Source: Distichodus sexfasciatus (taxonomy: Eukaryota > Chordata > Actinopteri > Characiformes > Distichodontidae). Taken from it: 64,000 nucleotides of DNA. The notes below the pieces were generated by a model. That model was not told the DNA's origin and made no database searches. It saw nothing but the letters and a program-made list of their open reading frames with translations. The translations under genes and the position numbers were made by a program. The stretch lies in assembly GCA_032718565.1 (NCBI GenBank), contig JAVGVS010000021.1, positions 3,051,384 to 3,115,383 on the forward strand, read 5' to 3'. Position 1 is the first letter of the stretch. Each line of letters opens with the position of its first letter. Below are positions 1 through 12,335 of this stretch, one piece after another.

Positions 1-768
1 ACATGCATTTATTTTTGGATGAATATTTCATAGTTGTCACTGATAAGTTGTGGTCATAATAACCATCTTTCAGTTTATCAATCATATGTGTTTTAAATCC
101 AGTGAGTTCTTACATAATGTACAACACGGTCATATTAGGTGAGTGATTTTATGGCGTCTGACAGCTACTGAAGTTCCAGCCCTATCAGTATTCCCCTGGT
201 GCTTCAGTGTAAGGTCATTACTGAATGCAAATAAATGTTACAAGAGATAAACCACTGACCTAAGATTGGATTAGAATAATAAAGAAAGGTCAAATTTACA
301 TTTTATCCTCTGTCCCGTGCTCATTTCTACCTCACCTCTCTATGGCAGAATTACATCCCTCTTTGTTTTCCTCTGTGTCCCTGCATGTGCTGCGCAGCCC
401 TCAGAAGCAGGACACAATCACATGATCACAGTGGAGAGTAATTGTAACAGACAGTCTTGTCAGATGACTGATGGGTGATGCATCTGCATCGACTCCTCTC
501 ATCGCTGTTATATTTGTGCTGGTTTGTCTCCTTCAGTGCAGTAATCATGTAAAAAACAAAAAATATCATTGTTTAGCAGTGTAGAGGTGACCCCTGTCAC
601 TCGGCCTCTGATGAAATCCAGCTGTACTATGTGTACTACAGATTTGAGCTGCAACATATTGGATCAAATTACCATGCAATAAATAACTTTTCGTTGGCAT
701 GTTTTATGGTTGTTTTAAATGGGATTTTAAATCAAACCAAATGATTTGAGTAACTTGTTTTGGTAAGA
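1..768. other. Non-genic AT-rich sequence
   Basis: No gene, RNA gene or recognisable repeat was seen here. Open frames are short and lack any family resemblance. It looks like ordinary unique intergenic or intronic fish DNA. Confidence 0.5.
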
Positions 769-845
769 CTTACATTTATATTTACATTTACATTTACAGC
801 ATTTAGCAGTTGCTGTTATCCCGAGTGATGTACAGTAGTGCCTTG
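769..845 (-). repeat. SINE 3'-tail fragment (tRNA-derived, atttagcag family)
   Basis: A run of acattt units leads into catttagcag and a diverged ttatcc segment. Read on the minus strand this is the common teleost SINE/LINE-type 3' tail (ggataa ... ctgctaaatg followed by aaatgtaaatgt repeats). The tRNA-like head is missing, so this is a 5'-truncated copy. The same family appears at 29866-29998, 38677-38867 and 51090-51345. Confidence 0.55.
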
Positions 846-997
846 TAATCCACAGCTGTTCTTCAATCTGTAACTTAAACATTTCAGGATAATCTAAGTA
901 GAAGCAAAGTAATTGGGAGAAATATATATATATATTTTATGGGAGGTGAACCATCCCTTTTGAGGCTATTTTTACACATAGCAGGGTAATTACTTTG

Positions 998-1342
998 ATT
1001 CATTCATTATCTGAACCGTTCAAACCCAAACGGGGTCACAGGGAGCCCGGATCCTGGGAGCTTACGGGCACTAGGCAGGGACCAACCCTGGGTAGGCGGC
1101 AACACACCGCAGGGCACACACACTTACGCAATCGCACTCTCACTAACACCTTATAAGTCGCCAATTAACCTACAGTACATGCTTTTGGACTGTGAGAGGA
1201 AACTAGAGGACCCGGGGAAAACTCACCCGAACACAGGGAGAGTTTGCAAACTCCACACAGCAAGACCCTAAGCCCAGCCCGGGGATCAAACCCAGGACCT
1301 TCTCTCTGTGAGGAAGAAGAACTAAGCACTGTCCCATCTCCA
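998..1342 (-). mobile_element. V-SINE superfamily copy (DANA/HAmo-like), near full length
   Basis: On the minus strand the copy shows a degenerate tRNA-like head (the B-box-like ggtttgatcccc lies near 1280-1292). This is followed by the V-domain signature: gagtttgcaaactctc, a bcgggt/gggtttt block, and cagtccaaaagcatg. It ends in a tail containing ggttcagataatgaatg. It is clearly related to 29999-30363, 30413-30678, 49544-49780, 54871-55010 and 58376-58746 in this window. It is more diverged than the 29999 and 58376 copies. SINEs of this type have no coding capacity and are retroposed by a LINE partner. Confidence 0.8.
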
Positions 1343-2074
1343 GCGTATTTACAGAAACAACTATTTCCCCCTCTCCTTTTTCAGTGATGTCCTTGTTCAC
1401 ACCAGATTGTTAAAAAATCTTTTTTACACGAATCCGCATAAATACAACGTCAAGAGCTATTATGAGCCTGCCAAACCTATAGGCGGCTCATAGGCATTTT
1501 CTGTCACATACTGTGAAGTTTTCCTAAATCTCCACTTTGGCCGAGATTTCAGAAATAATCTGAAACGTTTTCACGTTGTAAGTTAATTAAACCTCCATTT
1601 TCATGTAAATATAAGGCAAAAATGCATGGATATATCATTGTTTGTCCTGATACCCGTCTATGTGTACAGTGTGTATGTGTACAGTATGTCTGAACTTTAT
1701 TTTGAAAATTTGAAGAAATTTTATCAGCTGGATTTATCTTCTAGATTATTCATGGAAAATCAGAACTGGGCGAGTTTCCCTTTTGTATCATGATACAATA
1801 CATTGGTAACATGGCAATTTTAAATATATTTTCATAATGCTTGACACAGCACATTCTGAGATGTGACTATAGCTCATGTGCACATTCCAGTCATGAAGAA
1901 TAAATGCTACTGTAATATTCCTCAAAGAAAACCCACACTGCAAAAACATTCCACAGAGTTCACAACAAATTCCTCCTTAATACCGCCACGCATGATGAGT
2001 ATTTTGTTGGTAGTCTCAATGTTAGGGATCTGCTTAGGATATGACACAAATGCTAGTCGTTAGCCCTTAGGCAT
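1343..2074. other. Non-genic sequence
   Basis: AT-rich and without a recognisable gene. A short gt/acagt-rich stretch near 1660-1690 is low-complexity. Nothing else could be supported. Confidence 0.45.
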
Positions 2075-2393
2075 TGTAGCGTGGTGGTTAACCCAAACGC
2101 GGATTGGAGCGCGAGTATGTAGGATTGCCACGCGATTTGTTCTAAGAACTCTCTTACACAAAAAGCAAGGATTCCCACAAGAATCCGCGTTCTAACAGAC
2201 ACACACTCAATAGAGGAGATGAACCAAATAATTGGAGTACTCACAGTTGATGCCGAAATGAATCGGAATTGGGCCAGGTTGACTCAATGACTGAGCAATG
2301 CGCCGCGAGGAAATGACTCCTTTTATACTTCCCGAACTGCGACCAACCACTTCCGGGTCCTAGTGCCAGTTGCGGGATGCAGTGTGTGGGACA
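2075..2393 (-). mobile_element. Candidate LTR-like block, minus strand
   Basis: This 319-bp block has higher GC and CpG content than its flanks. Read on the minus strand it begins tgtccc and ends gctaca (TG...CA ends). It has a good TATA box (tataaaagg, complement of 2319-2327) followed by a transcript-leader-like region. I found no target-site duplication and no clear AATAAA on that strand, so it could also be a fragment of another repeat. A perfect 10-bp inverted repeat lies inside it (2096-2105 with 2182-2191). Confidence 0.35.
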
Positions 2394-4378
2394 CTCAGTG
2401 CTAATAGCTACATATGAATAGCTTTTAAAAATTTCTTTTGCAAACTTTCCTTATACTGTGATGTCCGTGTCTTGTGAATGTGATTATTTCAACCTGTATT
2501 ATGCAGTTTACGTTAGTGTAGTTTGAGGTGAAGAGTTTTATACTGACTGTTTTCTTTTTCTTTACTTTTTGTTATTTTGAACATTGGCATTGCAGCATAC
2601 CAGACTGAATGTCTGGGCAATGAAAGCATGAGAGAGCTCGACCTTAAAACCCAGCTCAGTGAGAAAACTGATAGATCTACTTAGCACAAAGAGAGACCAA
2701 TCAGGATACTATCTCTCTCACTGCCTCTCTCACACTCTCCAAGATATTGTGTATGATTTGTAGATGTCTGGACGCCACTATCAATATGCAGGAGACTCCC
2801 GGAGGTCGCCGGAGAGTTGGAAAGTCTGCTTTAACACATGCACTTTACAAAGTTTCAAAAAATTCCAGCAACTGAGGTATGTGTGAACAAAAGGTTTGAC
2901 CTGGCAGTCTGCCAGATACAGACCTGGTGACATTCCCTGCAGTGTTCCGGGAAAGCTCCCGTGTGAACGGAGCCGGATAATTGCCGGGTAAGATGATGAC
3001 GTTTTGCTGACGTTTTTCACAAAGCGCACACGTGTGCACCATCGCATGTCTAGCTCTCGATGTTCCAGTGATGATGACTTTGTGTGAAAGTGTATTTTCA
3101 ACAGTGGTCCCAGCAAAGTTGTCCCATGAATATGCTAGGCTTTATGTGCAAAAGGAGCTCACGAGTTTGTGTCTCAAGAGATGCAGAATAATTGCTCACT
3201 CTCCAAGTGCAAACCCCATCCAGTTGGATCCTGCAGTATTTTAGTATTCTTCTGCAGGCACCTTGACATGCTTGACAATGCTGCATGGTTGGTAGCTCAA
3301 AAAGACATGTGGGCTGCTTCACAGAGCCATACATAAGTCGTCAACTTCCCGGAACTGTGGACCTGTCTTGCTCCAGAGGACAGATTTATAATGTGTTGAT
3401 CTTGTGGTGTTGACTAAGAATAAGATGAAGAATAAGAGTTTGAGAAAAGAAAACATTACATTTTAAACAGTGGAATAATATATTTTTACAAGTAAATCAT
3501 GAACTGAAATTGTATTTTTCTCTACTTCCTATGTGAACCTATATAAATAATTTCCTTGTCCCTAAGTATTATGTGTATGTAATACTTTTACATTTTACAA
3601 TTACCCATTTTATTTTCATGCAGACTTGATGATAGTACAAAGTAAGCTTCAGCATGTCTGTTGATGTCACAGTCTGCAATCTGCTTCTGACAATGCCAGA
3701 CTAAAGGACAGCAGGACAGGAAGGAGGCGTGGGAGGGCATCCAAGGGGTGTTGACATCCAATCTGCACCTGTCCTCTGTGACCTTATGCATTGTCGGAAT
3801 GCCCCTGAGTTCAGCCTTTAAAATGGGTATCAAGTCTTCATCCAAGATATTTCAATTTCTTACGAATTCCTTTTTCCGTCCTGTGAGCTAGATTTACAGT
3901 GTACACACAAAGAGCTATGAAGCAGTGCTTTGTGGATTCCCATATCATCATTGTGATAATTATGCCTGTGGCTTGTGTAGTAAAAAAAAAAATGGGGAGG
4001 ACTAAATCCACTACAGCATGCTTATTTGATTTTACTCCACATCATCCTCAGAGTGAGTAATTGCAAACAGTTCCTCAGATTTTATTAGAGTGACTGGCTC
4101 TCAGCAAGGCTCATTTGGGTCTAGCACCACTCCTAGCAGTTTCAGTTTGGAAATCATTACTGTGAGCCCTTATATTTGTTGTATGTCTAATTTTCACTCC
4201 TTGCAAGTGATGATTGAAATTAAATGTTAGTAGAATTATTAGAAAAATTAAATACTGTTGGGTGGAAAACACTGTCTTCTTCTTTCTAATGTCCTCTGTT
4301 TGGCAGGTCGGTTGGCCATACTAAGGTCTGTTTGACTGAGGCAGAAGGTCTGATATTACAAAATGTGGAAGATTGACA

Positions 4379-4396
4379 AGAGAGAGAGAGAGAGAT
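4379..4396. repeat. (GA)n microsatellite
   Basis: A short uninterrupted GA dinucleotide run in unique sequence. Confidence 0.8.
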
Positions 4397-4878
4397 GGTT
4401 TTTGATGCTTTAATCAATAACCCAAGTAACTCATACTTTATTGTATTTGATTAGAGTCTTTGTTGATGCTCTGGCGAATTGTAAGAGATTTAAATGACCT
4501 CTGGCATTGAAGCCTAAGCCATTTTTGTGTTATGCTCTCAAATAACAAGATGAATTATTCAGTAACATTCAATAGTTGATGTACTTTGATAACTGAAGAT
4601 GAAATTTGATCAAATGCATAAGGCAGGTCACAGTGCAGTTGTACTAAATCTCTGTTTACAGAGCCTGTAGTCCTAGTAAACCCAAAGAAATGTTGATGCA
4701 AAGACACCAAACCAAAAGTCGGACTGAAACAATTAGGTACCTCATGTTCAGAGGTGAATTATTTATCTGAGATTGATTTCCCTGTGTTCTGGTCTAGGGG
4801 AAATTGGAAATTCAATTGTGTATGTGTGTGCGCTCATGTAATTTGGCACCATGTCTCCCTCAGCTGTATTTGATATTC

Positions 4879-4920
4879 TCAGAGAGAGAGAGAGGGAGAA
4901 AGAGAGAGATAGAGAGAGGG
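4879..4920. repeat. (GA)n-rich microsatellite, interrupted
   Basis: GA/GAGG repeats broken by gggagaaa and gat interruptions. The minus-strand open frame across it (about 4763-5086) reads as Leu/Ser repeats and is an artefact of the repeat. Confidence 0.8.
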
Positions 4921-7900
4921 AAGTCTGATACAGTTGCTTATGTTTGTGTTGATCAGTATGAAGTGCTGATCTAGAAAGTAAAATACAGAAATACAGATAG
5001 ACGGGGCAGATGTGATGCAGTTGTGTGTTACATGTTAAAAAAAAAAGGAAAAATAAGAAAACCTGTTTCATAAATAAGTTTGTCACCTAAACTCTATCGT
5101 TTACGGTTGTTCCTTTGTGTGGAGCTTGTTTGATGGAGTTTAGCTATCAGTCTCAGACACAGTCTTGTGCAACCCTTGTGAAACTCCTCAGCTTTCACCC
5201 TTTCATCCCCCGGTTCCCCTCTGGCTCACAGCTGGGGCAGAAGAGCTAAATGTTTCTTCCAATGGTTATGGAACCGACAAACAACACCAATGAAGATATG
5301 AAGAGGTTTTCTTTCTCAGTTAATGTGAAATTAGCTCCTCATTTACCAAGGCTCACACTAATCATGCAGACTAAGAATGGGAACCTGCTAACAATCACAT
5401 TCCACGTACATCTGAACAGCCAGTAGAATGGTGAAATTTGTGCCATGTAATTAAATGAATAAAATCGTTTTGCAGGTCCAGTTTTTTGCTAGTAAATTAA
5501 CAAGTCAATGCCACATAATCAGGAACTCTATATCATTTGATGATGCATTTGTCTCTTATTATACTAGCACACATGTAGCGCACTGCAAAATTCATGCTGT
5601 CTGACTCTTCCCAGACCCCAAAACCTGCTGTTTATTCACTGATTTCATGAAGCATTGTCCTCATGACTAGACTATAAATCATAGACCATAGATTGTTAGC
5701 CAATATAATTTAAAGTGGTATTAGATCAAACCTGGTTTCTTAATTAATGAAAATATTCTTCCCAAATGCATTCACTTTCATCTCTCTAGTGCTTGTTACA
5801 TTCCAATTACAGGGCATAGCAAGCGACCTATATGATTACATTTAGTCTCAACTTCCATGTGCTGATTATGTGTCATCTGCAAGCCTGCTGCATGCTTTGG
5901 TGGTGGTATCCTATTCACATGCTTGCACTCTGGAATCCCACCTGGATTAACTTGTGTAATTATTTATGAAGTTGAAGGCATAAGATGATATTTATAAGGT
6001 GTTTTAATTAACCCACGTTTTTAACAATGTAATAAATTGTGTTTTTGCCTTCTCTTTAAACTCTGAGTTCAACTCCCCTGCCCTGTGCATTTCCCTATAT
6101 GCACATTTTAACACGCTTCTGTGAAATGTGACCGTCCTACTGAGAGTGGAATGAATTATGTAAGATAATTTGCAGCGGGGTGACACATGCCATCATATCA
6201 GGTGACATTTCTGGCTGACATATTCAGGAAATTCACCATGGGAAATTTAGACACTGATAAGTGCCTCATTTAGCTGCACCATTTCTTGAACGACATTTCC
6301 AGTCATCATTCATCATGTTTCACTCTTATGAATTAGATCATACCTGGTCATTTCAGAAGTTTCAGTAAATCCTTGAAACTCAAAGAACAGACTAAGCCAA
6401 ACAAACTACTGATTGGACATGCCATGGACATACAGTTCTGAAAAGGCAATTACGAAAGCCATTTTTCTTCATGCAATGAGATGCAGATTTTTGCTTTGCA
6501 CTGTGCTTCATCAGTGTAAGAATGTGGCTGATTTACATTAAAGCTTTGAATAGGAAATTCTTTTTTTCTCTCTCTCTTCCTCGTTCTGAGCAAATATGGA
6601 GGGCCGTTCTCGGTTAATAACTTCCCAAGTGCAGTCAAGTCCTAAAAGACACAGAATAGGAACAATTTGCATGTAGTTATTATTTCCTTTATGCAGGAGA
6701 AGTGATTATTTACCTACCTGAGTGTGGTTATATAGAATTATGTAAAATCTCATTATTTTTGCAGCATTTTAAATTTAAGACATGCTTAAAATATTAAAGG
6801 AACCATTTTAGTGGCATTGTTAAGGATGGATTACTGAGAAACAGTGAATATAGTTTCACTCCGGCCTTTTTACATAAAAGAATAGAAATAGACAAAATGT
6901 ATGTAAAATGTATGTAACCCATATATACCCAAGCCTTAAGGCCATATCCCAATGGGATCTTGGGTAAATGAATGCGCTCTGAACGCCCTATGTGTTTTTG
7001 TTGCCTTTTGTAGCTGCGCACTTCAGTGAGGCATTATATTGGCATTTGTTTGACACTGTTTAACGCCAACCTAGAGCCCAATTTGTAATTTTGTGTGCTT
7101 ACCTTTCGGGACAGTAATCAGGCTGTCCAAAGTGTTTACCTGTGTGCCGAATATAAAATAAAAAATATATAAAATATATACAAATATAAAGAGTAAAGTC
7201 CTGTGGCACATGTAGGCAGTTAGTCTCTGTGCTGCACAGTTGGTTTTACGTCACCCACTAAAGCATTAATAGGAATATTAAACTAACTTTTTGGAATCAA
7301 GGGATATATTCGGTCCTGTAACACAATAGCGACATTTTCTTGCGTTTGTCTGGATTTGGGCAGAAAAACGCCTGATTCAGATGTCCGTGTGGACTTGTCC
7401 AAAACCTTTAAATTTTTTACAAAATCGCTATAAACCAAATAAAGAAGTTAAATCGTTGACTGATGCTCTTTCTAATACAACTTTCCTAAAGTTTCCTTGA
7501 CTGCTGGCTGTAATGGCTCTATATTGTTCTTTGGTCATTGATTGCATCTGACTTTGGCTTCTGTGCTTCACTCTGCAGGGTTATTAGTCATGTTAAATGG
7601 GATTAATGTAGTACCATGCACCCTGCTAAAGCACTGATGATGATTAGAGGGAGTGGGAATTTGAGAGGCAAAAATGAGTTCTGAAAATAGATGAGCTGGA
7701 CACTGTTAGTGGGACACTGCCATTTGATTTGGGTGCTTCATTATGACGTCCTTGTGATATTAATCCTTCTTGTGAAAAGATTATGATACATTAACTTCTT
7801 AAATGTATTCTCACGAGATCAGTTTGGCCTACATGTTTCATGCTACATGCACAAGAGTGACAATTCATGAATTATGAAGATAGAATTTGAATATCACATA

Positions 7901-8952
7901 GGAACATGCACCAGTTCTATGTCTACTGAAAGCCTATACTGATGCTGTGTGCTATTAGTGATAGTTTAATTCAGTTATTCATGCAAAACATGTCAATGAT
8001 TCGTCCAATATTAAAGTTAGAGCCAGTACTGAATCTTCTTAACTGTTTTGGTATTATAGATGAATATTATATGAGTGTTATATTTGTAAGTTTTGTTCTA
8101 GGAACTAGCAAACAGTCTGGCTTGATCCTACAGACTCTCAGACAAATGCCTATAAGGTTGCGTTCGAAACATTTTGACTATCATCAAAAATATTGTAAAT
8201 TATTTATTTTCCCTTTTTTACATTTAAAAGCTGTAGTCACCATACCAAACTGTATTGACTGAGTCAAACAACCCTGTTCTTAGTGTGATAGTATCCAGCA
8301 GGTTTTCTATTGCTGAGTGTCTACCTGAAGTGTAGCTCATCAGATGGGACAGAAAAGCTGCTGGATACCATCACTCCTGGAACTGGGTCTAAATATTTGA
8401 TCTAAACCCATGCACAACTTCTCCAGAGACTCCAGTGTTTGGAATTCTTCATCTTAAAGCTGTAATTCCACCATTTAGCTTCATGTGAACACAGTAGCTA
8501 CACAAATATCATTTGATGACTCTGCTTCACCCCAGAATCTCATCCCTGTTCTGCAGTCTGCCCTTACAACGTGATTCACAAGTTCCGTCGTCCACTGGAG
8601 TGCTGAAAAATTGATTGACCTCCCGAAGACTTATCTCTTATTTAGATTCTAGGAATACTAGGTTGAAGCATAAAACTAGACTCCATGTTACGAATGTTTG
8701 ATTGGGTTTAGTAGGAAGAACCTGCGGTTGTGCAAGTGGAAGTAAAATTTCCGTCACTCACAGCACTGTTACTGTAAATATTGTATGATACAGAATGATC
8801 CACAACTGGGAGGTAGACACCTTCTCCTACACTTTCAGTCAAGTACAGTGATGCCTTTACTGTGTCAGTTTTGCTTAGAGACTTCATGTTTTCAGCTGAA
8901 GCTTGCTGGCAGTTCCATTATAGGTTACTCCTGCTGGCTATATATATATATA

Positions 8953-9464
8953 CAGTACTGTGCAAAAGTTTTAGGCAGGTGTGGAAAAAAATGCTGTAAA
9001 CAATGCTTTTAAAAATGGAAGTGTTAATCATTTATTTTCATCAATCAACAAAATGCAGTCAATGAACAAAAGAGAAATCTAAATCAAATCAATATTTGGT
9101 GTGACCACCGTTTACCTTCAAAACAGCATCAGTTCTTCTAGGTACACTTGCACACAGTTTTTGAAGGAACTCGGCTGGTAGGTTGTTCCAAACATCTTGG
9201 AGAACTTACCACAGATCTGTAATCCTATAATCCTACAAAATAATATAATGACTACAAAATAATATAATAACTGTAATCCTACAAAATCCCTGACTTTGTG
9301 CAAGTGTACCTATAAGAATTGATGCTGGTTTGAAGGCAAAAGGTAGTAACACCAAATATTGATTTGATTTAGATTTTTTCTTTTGTTCGCTCACTTTGCA
9401 TTTTGTAAATTGATAAAAATAAAGAATCACTATTTATATTTCTGAAAGCATTCTTTGTTTACAG
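8953..9464. mobile_element. Tc1-type transposon deletion derivative (MITE-like)
   Basis: The left arm starts after a TA within a (TA)n run, with the terminal sequence cagtactgtgcaaaagtttt. It continues through the subterminal region of a well-known fish Tc1 element to about 9216. The right arm (9276-9464) is an inverted copy of the inner part of that arm: 9075-9155 pairs with about 9298-9376, including the shared ttggtgt, aagtgtacct and caaatattgatttgattt words. The whole transposase gene is gone. A small AT-rich junction with a roughly 19-bp partial tandem repeat joins the two arms. The outer right terminus is missing or unrecognisable, so this copy is also damaged at one end. The arms carry no coding capacity. 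Confidence 0.8.
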
Positions 9465-11910
9465 ATATTAACTATGAAAAAATGTTGACGTCAAATGAAA
9501 ATATTATGCCTATTTTCAACTTGTGAAAGAAAAATGGTAATTGGTTATTGGTAACTTACATTTGGTCCTTCTTTCTTTGTTTCTGTCTTTCTTCCCTTTT
9601 TTCCCTCATACTTTTTACCCTCTTTGTCATACTGGTCACTCTTGTGGGACTTTTCTGGTCCCTTGGTGTATCGCTTACCTGCCAGTTGCAGTCCCTGGTC
9701 TTTTCCCACAGGGAGTGAACCCTTTATTCATAGTTTCTCTTCTCCTGCCCTTCACATTCACTCTGTGATACAAGTATTACAATTAAGGGCCATTCACCAC
9801 AGCTGCTAAAATCTGTTGGGTTTTATATGGCATGTTAAAATCAGAGCTAATTCAGGACAAGAAAAAAAAGAGGTTATACCAGTGGGCAGCTGGCTCTAAA
9901 GTCCTCATTCTTGCAATGAGCGCAGCCTCTGCGCTTTTCAACAGGGCACTCAACACCAAGGGGGGCAACTGCAATATGGCACCCTGTTGCTCTTAAGTAG
10001 CGCTCAATCAGGATCACCTTAAATAGCACAAAAATGGTCTTGATGGCTCGAAAAATCAAGGTTAAGGGAAAAACTAAACAAAAAAGGTTCTGGTGGTCTT
10101 TAACATTTTTTAAGTATAGTATTGGTCAGATGGTCAACATGTTTTGTGTTTTTCTAGTTTTGCATGTGAGACATATGAGTAAGTGTAGCGTATGAATAAT
10201 CATGCTGCAATTGTATTAAAAAATGTATTACTAATTGGATTGGCAAAAACCCTGATTACTAGCCTGTTGTTCAGAATATTTTGATTTTATAACATTGGTC
10301 GTGTCACAATAGTAATCACATCCCTAGCAATTCAGACTGAAGACTGTTTCTATTTGACCAAGTCAAGTTTAAAAACATGAACACATGTTAATTATTGTAA
10401 AGATATTATTATATATTATTAAAGAAAATTGTTGATTCATAATGTAGCTTATTCTGCATATAACAGCTGTGCATAAGAAATTAATTCAATGTGAGTAATT
10501 GTGTTGACACAATGGCCCGCTAATTATCTGTAAAATATGAAAACGTGTTTGAGCCAAAGACACCCAATTACAATTAATGTTGTCCAGTGCAGTGATCTGT
10601 TTGTGTTATGTATATATTAATATTTTTCATCTGAACAGATTGAGGCTGAATGCAAGGCATTTTTTCTTTCCTTATTAACCAATTTATAGTTCAAACTCTC
10701 ATTATTGCTAAACACTGTGTTAATGAAATAATGAGGCATCAGCTCACACTTCAGACTATACAGAAAAATAAAATTTGAATAGCACAAGAATCAATTCAGT
10801 AAATTCAGTATAGTGAGTATAATCAAATATTTACAGGCGCTGTGACTTAAGTTTGCTATCCACATTTTTAAGGGGATTTTTTGCCCACTTAATTATGACT
10901 TTATTTGATCAATCAGGTCAAGGACCAGTTGAAATGCTGTCTATCTTAAATCACAGTAACACTTAAGGCCTTTCCTCTGGCATATCAGTTTAATCTACCC
11001 AATGGCAAGAGAGACATTGAGAGAGAGGCGTCTATGGCACTATAACTTCTTACCTGAAAAGAGCACTTCTCCTCTGAGACCGTGTCTTTAGGGAGGCACC
11101 CGTCCGACACCAGACTCCCACTGAGACTCCTGACTGTACCGGCAGCACATTTAAAATATCAGGAGAGTCCCTCATTCCTCAGTCACAGCCACAGCCTTCC
11201 CCTGACTGTCTCGTACCTAATTATGCAGGTGCTGCCATGCATGTCTAACGATACGCCTCTCCTATCCACCCCTGCTGCAATCCCAGCCCCCCAAAACTTT
11301 AATTGGTCTTCATTATAGAAGTATTTCCATGAAAACCATGAAGACTTAGCCACCTGCTGTTCCCTGCTTTCTGTGTGTGTGGACGCTTTGAAAAGAGGAA
11401 AAAAATTTTAAAGGCAGAAATTCCTAATGACTCCATAATGTATTCATTCTTTTATACTTCTGAGTCGTGCTTTGCCTTCCTCTTCCATCATTAAAGTTGT
11501 ATGCTGTGTGTTCTCAGGATGCAGTGGAGTTCCTGCTTGTTTAGTGGGTTTAATTATATACACAAGGCTGTGGGTCAGCCTTCGAGTCCTCCACAGCTCC
11601 CGCTTCTTCGTTATTTTGTGTGGATTACTGAGTAAAACCCTTCCGTTTGAGGGCAAAGGCTTGGTCAGCTCATCCTCCTGTGTTAAAGTAGAAATTGATT
11701 AGGAGTCTAATTACATCGAGTGGAGTGGGAGGGTAGAGTTTCATTGCAAAAAGCTTTGCTTTATTTTTAAACACCCCTCTGTGTGCCGTTCCTTTACAAA
11801 CCGTGGAATCAAAAGAAATTGCATGAAAGGAGCATTCTTTAGATAGTCACTGTAAAGCTGAATGCTGCGTCTGTTGTCAGTCTCCATCTATTGCAATGGG
11901 ATGCTCATCC
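9465..11910. other. Non-genic interval
   Basis: AT-rich sequence with no supported gene. Open frames at 9541-9809 and 11082-11318 are short and show no family resemblance. No repeat boundaries were recognised. Confidence 0.45.
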
Positions 11911-12006
11911 GTCACTACTTTCGGACAGTTAACTGTAAAAGTCACTAATCAGTGGAATGCATTACCTGAAGACATAAAGAACTGTATTAGTAAAGAATTG
12001 TATTAG
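11911..12006 (+). pseudogene. Possible LINE ORF2 C-terminal relic
   Basis: Thirty-one codons in one frame, ending in TAG at 12004-12006, contain the string QWNALPEDIKNC. This resembles the W-N-x-L-P-x-x-I pattern that many fish LINE (L2/Rex-like) ORF2 proteins show near their C-terminus. No reverse transcriptase or endonuclease sequence precedes it, which is what a 5'-truncated LINE copy would leave. The identification rests on one short motif and needs a profile search. It could be coincidence. Confidence 0.4.
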
Positions 12007-12270
12007 TAGCTTTAATGTCTGCCTTTAGTATTTTTGTTATCGATTTTTGATTTATTCATTTGGTTTTTGGGACTCAAAAATCCCTGTTACTGAACAGCAT
12101 ACTCATGTTGCTGATTGCATGATTGTATACGATAGTTTAATTGCAGCCTTAGTGTTATTATTTTTAGCTTTAGTCTTATTTTGTAACTGATTGCCATTAA
12201 TTGTCGTCATTATACATCATTAAGTCATCCAGTAAGCTTGCTCAGTTTGTTGTTATGTGGATTTTGGATT

Positions 12271-12335
12271 AACTAATCCAAACAGACCAAGTAAAGTAAC
12301 TAATCCAAGTAACTAATCCAAACAGACCAAGTAAA
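12271..12335. repeat. Short tandem duplication, 40-bp period
   Basis: The 25-bp word beginning aactaatccaaacagacc occurs at 12271-12295 and again at 12311-12335. A shorter partial copy (gtaactaatccaagt) lies between them. It reads as a local slippage-type duplication. Confidence 0.8.

Larger units (their letters stand above)
2394..8952. other. Long non-genic interval
   Basis: I see no supported exon in this interval. The stretch 2780-3390 is richer in CpG and in ccgg-type words than its surroundings and may be an old DNA-transposon remnant, but I could not define its ends. Two GA-rich simple repeats are listed separately. The remaining sequence is AT-rich and looks unique. Confidence 0.45.

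Noticed and set aside
2781..3116. 111-codon minus-strand frame
   Set aside because: No recognisable domain or splice context. It lies in a probable old repeat.
4763..5086. 107-codon Ser/Leu-rich frame
   Set aside because: It crosses a GA microsatellite and has no family resemblance.
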